DNA from: a bacterium M00.F.Ca.ET.205.01.1.1
GTDB taxonomy: Bacteria; Pseudomonadota; Alphaproteobacteria; Rhizobiales; Rhizobiaceae
Assembly (NCBI GenBank): GCA_004791255.1
Contig: SRUQ01000009.1
Location: forward strand, 186,001-250,000
Length of the DNA stretch: 64,000 nt
Direction: 5' to 3'
Part shown: positions 53,069 to 60,508 of the stretch, piece after piece
How positions within the stretch are numbered: the first letter of the stretch is position 1
Layout of the letters: every line of letters starts with the position of its first letter
Notes under the pieces: model-generated
What the model was told of the DNA's origin: nothing
Database searches by the model: none
The model's input: the letters and a program-made list of their open reading frames with translations, nothing else
Translations under genes and position numbers: made by a program

Positions 53069-53569
53069 CTACTCGCTCTCACCCTCCAGCGCCGGCACCG
53101 CCACTCCAGCAAGTTCCGCCGCCAGCAACCGCGCAGCGCCGGCGCGCGCGATGCGCAGCATCAGCGCCTTGCGCGTCGCCGCCGCCATGCGGTGCTCCGG
53201 CGCATCGCGCAGGATCTCGGCGCCGTAGCCGTCGGAAAGGATGAAGCCGCATTCCTCAGGAAAAATCTCCGCCGGCACGCCGGGATGGGTGGCGAAGAAG
53301 AAGCGGTCGGAGTGCAGCCGATAGTCCGGCCATTTGCGGTCGACCCGGAAATCCTCGATCGAGGATTTGATCTCGATGATCCAGATATCACCCTGGCGGG
53401 TCAGCGCGACGAGATCGGCGCGGCGGCCGGTGGCCAGAGACAATTCAGGCAACACATGCGCGCCCATTTGCATCAACAGCCGCTGCACGCCCCGCCGCAC
53501 CAGCATGGCGCGTTCGGACTGGCGACCGTCGATGAGAGGGTTAAGGGCGATGGGAGAGACGATTGGCAT
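53069..53569 (-). CDS. mmcB: MmcB-type DNA repair protein
   Basis: A 166 aa protein of the MmcB family, alphaproteobacterial PD-(D/E)XK nuclease-like proteins involved in repair of DNA crosslinks. GRRADLVALTRQGDIWIIEIKSS holds the nuclease-fold Asp and EIK motif (given as the family pattern; key residues D near 49, E and K near 63-65). DFRVDRKWPDYRLHSDRFFFA is the other typical block. The ATG at 53569 is chosen because the longer frame has no similarity. In Caulobacter the gene is SOS-controlled; no LexA site is evident here. Confidence 0.82.
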   Translation of the reverse strand: MPIVSPIALNPLIDGRQSERAMLVRRGVQRLLMQMGAHVLPELSLATGRRADLVALTRQGDIWIIEIKSSIEDFRVDRKWPDYRLHSDRFFFATHPGVPAEIFPEECGFILSDGYGAEILRDAPEHRMAAATRKALMLRIARAGAARLLAAELAGVAVPALEGESE

Positions 53570-53682
53570 GGCGGCACCATGCCAGATTCTGTTCATGGTT
53601 TGAACCCAGTTGGCAGGGGCGATTATCTGGTTGACAAACCCAGGTTGACTACACGGCCATGGATTGGGCATAGAGGCATCAG

Positions 53683-53756
53683 GGTCTGAGGGCGGGACGG
53701 TGACGCATCGGTCTGCAAAACCGACGTAATGGGTTCAATTCCCATTCAGACCTCCA
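53683..53756 (+). tRNA. tRNA-Cys (anticodon GCA)
   Basis: A 74 nt cloverleaf including an encoded CCA end. The acceptor stem GGTCTGA pairs with TCAGACC; the D arm is GCG...CGC with GG in the loop; the anticodon stem TCGGT/ACCGA encloses CTGCAAA with anticodon GCA; the T arm ATGGG/CCCAT encloses TTCAATT. The discriminator is T, the identity base of tRNA-Cys. The D stem has only three pairs. No integrase or att-like duplication of the 3' end is seen next to it. Confidence 0.86.
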
Positions 53757-53872
53757 GCCCTACCGAGCGCCGGGTTGGCTGAATAGCATTGGGTCAGCGC
53801 TACTGCGGCTCGCCCTTCCACAAGGTAGGCCTCTTGCGCTATTAAAGTTCCTGCTCTGGGGGGAGGGGAACT

Positions 53873-54058
53873 GTGTTTTCGCGAAGTGTCACGGTTGATC
53901 TGATTTTCACCGCTGCAGCAGGCGTCGCAACCATCGTGTGCGTGCTCTTGTCTCAAAGGTACAAAGTCAAGACGACACTTATTGTCCGTTTGTTTTTCTT
54001 GATTATGATTGGAGCGATTTTGCTGGAAATGAAGGTGGCAGTCGCTCTCGGATTTTGA
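53873..54058 (+). CDS. Small hypothetical membrane protein
   Basis: A 61 aa protein from a GTG at 53873, with the very strong ribosome site GGGGGGAGGGGAA just upstream. It has two hydrophobic segments (DLIFTAAAGVATIVCVLLS, about 9-27, and LIVRLFFLIMIGAILLEM, about 36-53) separated by a basic turn (QRYKVK). I recognise no family. The Shine-Dalgarno quality supports coding status in spite of small size. The following 54059-54206 contains nothing that I can support. Confidence 0.5.
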   Translation: MFSRSVTVDLIFTAAAGVATIVCVLLSQRYKVKTTLIVRLFFLIMIGAILLEMKVAVALGF

Positions 54059-54206
54059 TTCCAACATTCCCATACGGGGGCCAGCCGTATGGAATGGGCG
54101 CGGCTACAGCTTGCGTAGCTAGCGCTTGGTCTCTTCGCGCTTGTGCCGGACCAGTTCCTTGATCTCTGTTCCTGGGTCGGCGAGATCAAGCGTCGGTCCT
54201 GCAGGT

Positions 54207-54617
54207 CTATGCGCGCAACGCATCACCCTCCAGCGCGCCCGCCATATCGTCCAAAATCGGGCAGTCCGGCCTGTCGTCGCCATGACATGCATGGACGAGC
54301 ATCTGCAAGGTGGCGCGCATCGATTGCAGTTCGCGCACCTTCTCCTCGATCGCGGTGACATGCGCGGCGGCGATGGCGCGCACATCCTGGCTGGCGCGGT
54401 CGCGATCCTGGTAGAGCGCCATCAGCTGGCGGCAGTCGTCGATGGAAAAACCGAGATTGCGCGCGCGGCGCAGGAAGGCCAGCCGGTGGATGTCGTCGCC
54501 GGAATAATCGCGGTAGCCATTGCCGGCGCGCCGCGGACTGATAAGGCCGATCTCTTCGTAGTAACGGATGGTCTTGGCGGGCAGGCCGGACCGGTGGGCG
54601 GCGTCACCTACATTCAT
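54207..54617 (-). CDS. cueR: Copper-responsive MerR-family regulator CueR
   Basis: MerR-type regulator, 136 aa. The winged helix-turn-helix is MNVGDAAHRSGLPAKTIRYYE with GLISPRR, followed by the dimerisation helix. Two metal-binding Cys, 111 and 119, lie in CHGDDRPDCP, matching the Cu(I)-binding Cys112 and Cys120 of E. coli CueR. GAGGAA precedes the ATG at 54617. It normally activates a copper-exporting ATPase gene (copA) by twisting its promoter, but no copA is adjacent here, so the target must be distant or upstream in the window's outside. Confidence 0.87.
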   Translation of the reverse strand: MNVGDAAHRSGLPAKTIRYYEEIGLISPRRAGNGYRDYSGDDIHRLAFLRRARNLGFSIDDCRQLMALYQDRDRASQDVRAIAAAHVTAIEEKVRELQSMRATLQMLVHACHGDDRPDCPILDDMAGALEGDALRA

Positions 54618-54841
54618 GGCGGTTCCTCGATTTCCAGGGACTGTGGACATGGGCCATTGAATTTCCTTCACATTCCGGCGAGTGCTGTTGCCGAAATGCC
54701 ATAGTTGCCGGGTTACCGGCACGTAAGGTCATGCATATAGGCATCGCCCGCTTGGCAAGCAAAGCAAATGCCAGCATGAATGACGGCAAGAAAGCGGCCG
54801 ACTCGTGCCGCGCGGGATTTAGGCGGGGCACGGATCACCAC

Positions 54842-55459
54842 ATGCGGATGAAGTCGCTTGCAATAATTGCCGCACTGGCGCTGTCCACCGCTATTGCCGG
54901 TTGCAGCACCATCGGTGGACAGATCTTCTCCAACGACTATGGCGCGGTGACCGATGCCGGATACCAGCTGCCGCGCATCCCGATCGAGAAGGTGCCGTCG
55001 AAGTATCATCGCCAAGAGGTGAACTACGACACCAAGGAAAAGCCGGGCACCATTATCGTCGATACCCAGAACAAGTTCCTCTACTTCGTCGAGGGTGACG
55101 GCCGTGCCATCCGTTACGGCATCGGCGTTGGCCGCGAGGGCTTCGAATGGCATGGCACCGCCCATATCGCCATCAAGCGTGAATGGCCGACCTGGACGCC
55201 GCCGTCGCAGATGATCAAGCGCCAGCCGGAACTCGCCAAGTTCGCCAGCGGCATGGAGCCGGGCCTGAAGAACCCGCTTGGCGCGCGCGCCATGTATCTG
55301 TTCAACAAGGGCGGCGACATGGGCTACCGCCTGCATGGCAGCCCGGAATGGAACTCGATCGGCAAGGCGATGTCGTCGGGCTGCATCCGGCTGATGAACC
55401 AGGACATCATCGATCTCTATGATCGCGCCTCGGTCGGCGCCAAGGTCATCGTGATGTGA
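54842..55459 (+). CDS. L,D-transpeptidase lipoprotein (YkuD domain)
   Basis: L,D-transpeptidase of 205 aa, made as a lipoprotein: lipobox LSTAIAGC with Cys21. The YkuD domain contains the catalytic His in YRLHGSPEW and Cys in SSGCIRLMNQD. It forms 3-3 cross-links in peptidoglycan or attaches proteins to it in the periplasm. Start ATG at 54842 (a second at 54848). It is divergent from cueR and followed by an intrinsic terminator. Rhizobiales have several such enzymes supporting polar growth. Confidence 0.88.
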   Translation: MRMKSLAIIAALALSTAIAGCSTIGGQIFSNDYGAVTDAGYQLPRIPIEKVPSKYHRQEVNYDTKEKPGTIIVDTQNKFLYFVEGDGRAIRYGIGVGREGFEWHGTAHIAIKREWPTWTPPSQMIKRQPELAKFASGMEPGLKNPLGARAMYLFNKGGDMGYRLHGSPEWNSIGKAMSSGCIRLMNQDIIDLYDRASVGAKVIVM

Positions 55460-55540
55460 AGGCCCATGCCCGACAGGGGCATGGCCAAACGCAAGTTTAG
55501 TACGCGGACCGTCTAGGCAACAACGGACGTCCCAAACAGA

Positions 55541-55566
55541 AAACCGGGCATCTGGCCCGGTTTTTT
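55541..55566 (+). terminator. Intrinsic terminator after the L,D-transpeptidase gene
   Basis: AAACCGGGC (55541-55549) pairs with GCCCGGTTT (55555-55563) across a 5 base loop, followed by a run of T (55561-55566). A perfect, textbook hairpin 82 bp after the transpeptidase stop. The A-run on the other side may also make it work for the convergent NIPSNAP gene. Confidence 0.85.
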
Positions 55567-55598
55567 GTTGTTTGCGCGATGCGATGCGTGCTCGGCGG

Positions 55599-55925
55599 TC
55601 AAGACACCGCCGAGAAGGCGGTGGGAACCAAAATTTGGTTGGTGATTGTCTCGGTGATCTGGCCATCACGCTCGGAATCTTCCCGCGCCTGCTTCCAGGC
55701 AGGGTCCTTCACGAACGCCGTCCAGCGCTCTTCGCGTTCGGCCAGCGAATCCCATGCCAGCATGTAGGTCAGCTCGTTGTTCGATGCACCGATGAGCGTG
55801 GTAAAAAAACCCGCTTGGCGGATACCGTGCTTTTCCCACAATTTGAGGGTGATCTTGTCGAAGCGATCAAGAAGCGCCGGCAAGCGCCCCGGAAAAGTCC
55901 GGTAAACCCGAAGTTCGTAGATCAT
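55599..55925 (-). CDS. NIPSNAP-family protein
   Basis: A 108 aa protein of the NIPSNAP family, dimeric alpha-beta barrel proteins of unknown biochemical role. The pattern is clear: IYELRVYRTFPGRLPALLDRF, then the second strand region ELTYMLAWDSLAEREERWTAF, and a helix FVKDPAWKQARE. It has no signal peptide. It lies between the transpeptidase and nfu genes and faces the transpeptidase convergently. Function cannot be stated. Confidence 0.85.
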   Translation of the reverse strand: MIYELRVYRTFPGRLPALLDRFDKITLKLWEKHGIRQAGFFTTLIGASNNELTYMLAWDSLAEREERWTAFVKDPAWKQAREDSERDGQITETITNQILVPTAFSAVS

Positions 55926-56005
55926 TTTGGTTCCTTCTGACCAACGCGCCGGAAGCGAAGAATATCGGACCAGATGGTCAGCAGGGCGGAATTATCAAAG
56001 GGGCG

Positions 56006-56575
56006 TCAGGAGACCTGTTCCACCTGCTGCACTTCAGGCACGAAATGCCGAAGCAGGTTCTGGATGCCGTGCTTCAGCGTCGCCGTCGACGACGGGCAAC
56101 CGGCGCAGGCGCCCTTCATGTGCAGGAACACAGTGCCGTTTTCGAAGCCGCGGAAGGTGATGTCGCCGCCATCCTGGGCCACTGCCGGGCGCACGCGAGT
56201 GTCGAGCAGTTCCTTGATGGTGATGACCAGCTCTTCGTCGGCCTTGTCGTAGAACTCACCGGTCTGGCTGGTTTCGGCGGCGGGGCCGGCCTTGGCCATG
56301 ACCGGGGCGCCGGACATGAAATGCTCCATAATGGCGCCCAGGATCGCCGGCTTCAGATGCTGCCAGTCGGGGCCGTCCTTGGTCACGGTGATGAAGTCAT
56401 AGCCGAAGAAGACGCCGGTGACGCCGGATATCTCGAACAGCCGGCCGGCCAGCGGCGAGGCGACCGCCGCACTGTCGGCATCGCGGAAATCGGCGGTGCC
56501 TTCCAGAAGCACTTCCTTGCCGGGCAGGAATTTCAGCGTCGCCGGGTTGGGCGTCGATTCGGTCTGGATGAACAT
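56006..56575 (-). CDS. NifU-like iron-sulfur scaffold protein (NfuA/Nfu1 type)
   Basis: Fe-S carrier of 189 aa. The N-terminal Nfu domain (MFIQTESTPNPATLKFLPG) and the C-terminal NifU domain with CAGC (two Cys binding a [4Fe-4S] cluster at the dimer interface) match the mitochondrial Nfu1 and alphaproteobacterial type. It hands clusters to enzymes such as lipoyl synthase. Length and motifs are complete. It neighbours usp and trpS, a common order in the Rhizobiales. Confidence 0.9.
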   Translation of the reverse strand: MFIQTESTPNPATLKFLPGKEVLLEGTADFRDADSAAVASPLAGRLFEISGVTGVFFGYDFITVTKDGPDWQHLKPAILGAIMEHFMSGAPVMAKAGPAAETSQTGEFYDKADEELVITIKELLDTRVRPAVAQDGGDITFRGFENGTVFLHMKGACAGCPSSTATLKHGIQNLLRHFVPEVQQVEQVS

Positions 56576-56757
56576 GGCCGTCTCCGTGCCCGTCTAGGGG
56601 CAGATAGTTTGGAATAATTCTAAATAGGCTCTATCGGCGGGACATTCAAGCGAAACGCTTCGCTGAACGGCTGGCTGGCGGAATGTTTTTTCGACCCTGC
56701 ACCCACGTCGAGATGTGCTGGTATTCAGGTGAGGCCGGCCTGCAAACGCCTGATATC

Positions 56758-57249
56758 TCAGGCCAGGCTGTCGATCTCCTCATCCGACAGATTTTGCGGC
56801 ACAACGGTTACTGGGATCGGGAACGCGGCGCCCTTGCCGGCCACCGCGCCGACCAGCGGCCCGGGCCCTTCCTTGCCGGCGCCTGCCGCCAGCACCAGGA
56901 TGGCGATGTCCTGGTCTTCCTCGATCAGCTTGTGGATCTCTTCCGTCGGCTTGCCTTCGCGCACCACCATCTCCGGCTCGATGCCGAGCTTCTGGCGCAC
57001 CTTGTTGGCGTGGCTGTCGAGCGCTGCCCGCGCCGTGGCGTTCGCCTCCTCGCGCATGATCTTTTCGACCCCCAGCCAGTGCTGGAAATCGTCGGGCACG
57101 ATGACATAGAGCAGCACCACCGTGCCGCTGGTGCTCTGCGCCCGCTTCGAGGCGTAGGCGACGGCGCGCTCGCATTCCGGCGTGTCGTCGATGATCGCCA
57201 GGAACTTGCGGCGATGGCCGGCTTCGCGGCTGAGGCGTTTGGAGACCAT
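56758..57249 (-). CDS. Universal stress protein UspA family
   Basis: A 163 aa UspA-type protein. KFLAIIDDTPECERAV is the usual first strand and nucleotide edge, DIAILVLAAGAGKEGPGPLVG the glycine-rich ATP-binding loop, and IPVTVVP the last strand. It is slightly longer than the 140 aa core because of a basic N-terminus (MVSKRLSREAGHRRK). It probably forms homodimers in the cytoplasm with a stress-survival role. It is transcribed in the same direction as trpS, 91 bp apart. Confidence 0.87.
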   Translation of the reverse strand: MVSKRLSREAGHRRKFLAIIDDTPECERAVAYASKRAQSTSGTVVLLYVIVPDDFQHWLGVEKIMREEANATARAALDSHANKVRQKLGIEPEMVVREGKPTEEIHKLIEEDQDIAILVLAAGAGKEGPGPLVGAVAGKGAAFPIPVTVVPQNLSDEEIDSLA

Positions 57250-57340
57250 GTCTATCTACCAGGTGTTGTTTCGGCCGCAATCTGCCACTGCCACAGACCG
57301 GCCGCAAGCGGCCGGCCGGTGAGGCAAGTCAGGACAAAGA

Positions 57341-58408
57341 TCAGCCCTGCAGCAGCCCGATAATGTCGCGCACTGTCTTCATCGTCGCTTCGGCAAGCGC
57401 GCCGGCGCGTTCGCCGCCGTCCTTCAGCACCGCGTCGACATGGGCGCGGTCGCCTTCGATGCGGCGCATCTCGCCGGCGATCGGCGCCAGTCTCTCCACC
57501 GCCAGGTCGGCCAGCGCCGGCTTGAACACCGAAAACTGCTGGCCGCCGAACTCCTTCAGCACGTCGGCCTTCGAAATCTCCGCCAGGCCGGCATAGATCC
57601 CGACCAGATTCTCCGCCTCGGGGCGGCTGGCCAGACCATCCAACTCGCTCGGCAAGGCTTCCGGATCGGTCTTGGCCTTGCGGATCTTCTTCGAGATGGT
57701 GTCGGCATCGTCCGTCAAATTGATGCGCGACAGGTCCGAAGGGTCCGACTTCGACATCTTCTTCGACCCGTCGCGCAGGCTCATGATGCGTGCCGCCGGT
57801 CCGCCGATGACCGGTTCGGTGATCGGGAAATAGCCGTTCACGGTCTCCTCGCCGACCTGCATCTCGACGCCGACGCCAAGGCTGGCGATGCGGTCGGAGA
57901 AGTCGTTGTTGAATTTCTGCGCGATGTCGCGGGTCAGCTCCAGGTGCTGCTTCTGGTCCTCGCCCACCGGCACATGGGTGGCGCGGTAAAGCAGGATGTC
58001 AGCCGCCATCAAAGAGGGATAGGCGAGCAGGCCGAGCGAAGCGTTCTCGCGGTCCTTGCCGGCCTTGTCCTTGAACTGCGTCATCTTGTTCATCCAGCCG
58101 ATGCGCGCCACGCAGTTGAAGATCCAGGCGAGCTCGGCATGCTGCATGACCCGCGACTGGTTGAAGACGATATGCTTCTTCGGGTCGATGCCGGAGGCGA
58201 GGAACGCGGCCGTGATCGAGCGCGTCTGGTCGGCGAGGTCGTCATAGACGAGCTGTGCGGTCAGCGAATGCAGGTCTACGACGCAATAGATGCAGTCGGA
58301 CGTGTCCTGCAGGGCGACGAATTTCTTGATGGCGCCGAGATAGTTGCCGAGGTGCAGATTGCCCGTCGGCTGGACGCCGGAGAAGACGAGTGGCTTGAAG
58401 GCTGACAT
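57341..58408 (-). CDS. trpS: Tryptophanyl-tRNA synthetase
   Basis: Class I aminoacyl-tRNA synthetase, 355 aa, charging tRNA-Trp. The HIGH motif appears as GNLHLGNYLGA and the KMSKS motif as KKMSKSDPSD. GEDQKQHLELTRDIA is the conserved Trp-enzyme segment. The ATG at 58408 has GAGGAA upstream; a longer frame from 58477 includes a repeat and is not coding. The gap before usp contains a GC-rich hairpin (about 57298-57315) without a T-tract. Confidence 0.94.
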   Translation of the reverse strand: MSAFKPLVFSGVQPTGNLHLGNYLGAIKKFVALQDTSDCIYCVVDLHSLTAQLVYDDLADQTRSITAAFLASGIDPKKHIVFNQSRVMQHAELAWIFNCVARIGWMNKMTQFKDKAGKDRENASLGLLAYPSLMAADILLYRATHVPVGEDQKQHLELTRDIAQKFNNDFSDRIASLGVGVEMQVGEETVNGYFPITEPVIGGPAARIMSLRDGSKKMSKSDPSDLSRINLTDDADTISKKIRKAKTDPEALPSELDGLASRPEAENLVGIYAGLAEISKADVLKEFGGQQFSVFKPALADLAVERLAPIAGEMRRIEGDRAHVDAVLKDGGERAGALAEATMKTVRDIIGLLQG

Positions 58409-58440
58409 GGTTTCCTCATGGCTTGTGGAGGGCCGTATAC

Positions 58441-58483
58441 GCATGATTCCAAAAAGTTGCAGACTTTTTGGAGCCAATCATGC
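58441..58483. repeat. Short palindromic intergenic repeat (GCATGATT type)
   Basis: GCATGATT (58441-58448) and AATCATGC (58476-58483) enclose a second inverted pair, CCAAAAAGT and ACTTTTTGG. It is related to, but not identical with, the element at 25053-25097. It lies between trpS and the glycosyltransferase gene, upstream of trpS, and may also influence transcription or mRNA ends. Confidence 0.6.
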
Positions 58484-58558
58484 GGCTGGAAACCGCGCGC
58501 GGCGAAAGTCTTGCGACGGCGCGCTTATGGACGACGACGCGCAAACCGGCAAGAGGTG

Positions 58559-59863
58559 TCAGCGAACCGGGCGAAGTTTGGCGATGAGCCCCGTGACCCT
58601 GGCAATGATGCCTGGGCGCCCCAGCGGCGTCATCTCCATGGCGGCCACGCCGATGCCGGTGCGTTGTCGCGCAGGCCTCTGCAGCCTGTTGGGGTGAAGC
58701 TCCAGTATCGTGTGGTCGTCTTCCAGCAGTGTCGTTTCAAACGTCGCTTGGGCGTTCCACAGATGACGGTCATGGCGCAGCTTGGACATGCTGGCGATGA
58801 TGGTCTGGCCGTTTGCGGACAGTTTCAGTCCGGTCAGGGCCTCGCGGCAGGGATGCCAGATCTCCAGGCAAATCCGCGCCTTGCCGGCATATTTGAACGG
58901 TACAAGCAGCTTGGGTCGCGGATTGCAACCGATCCAGCGCATCGGCCCGTTTCTGGCTTCCAGCGGACCCCAGTCGAGCGCCCTTGATGAATCGTCCTGC
59001 TTGACCACTACGCGCCGCGTAAGAGTGCGCAGTTGCGGGCGGACGAGGCCCTTGTTCGTTGCATTCTGGGTTGCAAGCTGGCCGTTTCCATAGCGGTCGA
59101 AATCCGGGTAGCGAACGATCATGAACGTGTCGGCCGCCTTGGCCTTGGCCAATTCGGAGGTGAGATAATCCTCGTATCCGGCACGCTGGATTCGCCGGAC
59201 CATTCGCTGCTGCTCGTCCGACGTGTGGCTCATATAACTCAGGTAGCGATGGCCGGCCGCAAATTTGTGCACGGTGATCCGCTGTGTCGAGACGAAATTC
59301 ATCCCCGACTTTGCCGCGCGCAGCAGGAAGTCCGCATCAACTGGCGGAGCGATCTGCTTTGGATCACGCCACATGCCGGTTCGATCGGCGACATCGCGGC
59401 GATGGCCAAAACTGGAAGGCGGGAAGAAGTGGGTGAGGGCCGCCGCCTTGTCGCTGAAGACGCCGGTCACCTGCCGGAAATTGCTTGCCCTGGGGCCGTG
59501 GAAGATCGCGCCGCTTACGGCAAAATCCGCCTGCGAGTCATGTTCGAAAAGTCGTGCAAGCCCCTGGAGATGATCCGGCGCCCAGATGTCGTCATGCCCG
59601 AGATAGGCAATGGTGCGCCCGCGCGACAGTTCGATGCCGGCATTGTTGGGGAAAGACTGGCTGCCGCCTCGCTGCGGCAGGTTCAGCCAACGTATTTGAG
59701 GCGATGCCAGCGCTCCCACGATCTCGGCCGTATCGTCGGTGCAGCAATCGCCTACGACCAGCAGTTCGAAGTTCTGGCAGCTTTGTTGCAACACCGACTG
59801 TATCGACGGAAGGATATGCCTGCCGCGATTGTATGTGGCCATGATGACGGAGAACATCGGCAA
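58559..59863 (-). CDS. Family 2 glycosyltransferase with C-terminal extension
   Basis: A 434 aa protein. The N-terminal 240 residues form a GT-A glycosyltransferase: FSVIMATYNRGRHILPSI, the acidic VVGDCCTDDTAEI region, and GHDDIW as the metal-binding motif. The remaining 190 residues are not recognised; they contain AGKARICLEIWHPCREALTG and LLEDDHTILELHPNRLQ, which look beta-rich and might be a carbohydrate-binding or accessory domain. It is 2 bp from the cupin gene and inserted between trpS and murJ. It probably modifies a surface glycan. The substrate is unknown. Confidence 0.75.
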   Translation of the reverse strand: MPMFSVIMATYNRGRHILPSIQSVLQQSCQNFELLVVGDCCTDDTAEIVGALASPQIRWLNLPQRGGSQSFPNNAGIELSRGRTIAYLGHDDIWAPDHLQGLARLFEHDSQADFAVSGAIFHGPRASNFRQVTGVFSDKAAALTHFFPPSSFGHRRDVADRTGMWRDPKQIAPPVDADFLLRAAKSGMNFVSTQRITVHKFAAGHRYLSYMSHTSDEQQRMVRRIQRAGYEDYLTSELAKAKAADTFMIVRYPDFDRYGNGQLATQNATNKGLVRPQLRTLTRRVVVKQDDSSRALDWGPLEARNGPMRWIGCNPRPKLLVPFKYAGKARICLEIWHPCREALTGLKLSANGQTIIASMSKLRHDRHLWNAQATFETTLLEDDHTILELHPNRLQRPARQRTGIGVAAMEMTPLGRPGIIARVTGLIAKLRPVR

Positions 59864-59865
59864 AC

Positions 59866-60396
59866 TCAGCCGAATCGATAGGGAATGCCCGGGTGATCGA
59901 AACGCACGCGGGACTTGTCCGGATTCTTGGGATCGTAGACGTTGGTCGGCATGTTGACGAATGTCGCCGTGCTGTTGCCGCGGTTTTGAACGCCATGAAC
60001 GACAAACGGGGGGATGGTCAGCAGGATCTTGTTGGTTGCGCCGACATCGAGAATGTCGAGCCTCCGGTATGTCGGGCTATCCTCGCGCAGATCATAGAGG
60101 ACAACCCTGATGTCGCCATTCGTATAGGCCAATCTGTCGAACTGCCGCTTGTGATAGACCCAGGCCCTGATCGATCCTGGTTCGGCTGATACAAGATAGA
60201 CGTGCGGCGGCGCGGCGATAGGCTCTCGCAGCGCCGACATGAGAACTGTCAGGTCGCCACGCTTGTCGGCGCGCGTGACTAGGCGTTGAATCCGCACCCC
60301 GGCAATCAAATCCTCGCCCGAGACGTCCTCCAGCAATGGAACGTCGTCCCGCCATGGCTCGTCGTCAACGAAATCCGCAAGCGACAAATTTTCCAT
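59866..60396 (-). CDS. Cupin sugar-epimerase-like protein (RmlC family)
   Basis: A 176 aa single-domain cupin resembling dTDP-4-dehydrorhamnose 3,5-epimerases: PPHVYLVSAEPGSIRAWVYHKRQFDRLAY carries the His and acidic residues of the substrate site and IPPFVVHGVQNRG the second cupin motif. It would make or tune a deoxy-hexose for surface glycans, but the catalytic residues differ from RmlC enough that a related isomerase is possible. It is followed two bases later by the glycosyltransferase, so the two probably act together. No other rhamnose genes are in the window. Confidence 0.72.
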   Translation of the reverse strand: MENLSLADFVDDEPWRDDVPLLEDVSGEDLIAGVRIQRLVTRADKRGDLTVLMSALREPIAAPPHVYLVSAEPGSIRAWVYHKRQFDRLAYTNGDIRVVLYDLREDSPTYRRLDILDVGATNKILLTIPPFVVHGVQNRGNSTATFVNMPTNVYDPKNPDKSRVRFDHPGIPYRFG

Positions 60397-60508
60397 CTCG
60401 CATCCTCTCTTCCCCTGATCTTCCGGGACAGGCCCGTGATCCGATGGCTTGGCTTCGATACCTATCCAGCAGTTGCAAAGCCAATGGCTCTTGCCGGCTC
60501 AACCCCCG

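Noticed and set aside
53683..53756. tRNA-Cys as integration site of a genomic island
   Set aside because: No integrase gene and no direct repeat of the tRNA 3' end were found in the flanking sequence.
53735..54073. Minus-strand frame opposite the small membrane protein
   Set aside because: It has no domain and no ribosome site, while the plus-strand frame has a strong Shine-Dalgarno and two hydrophobic segments.
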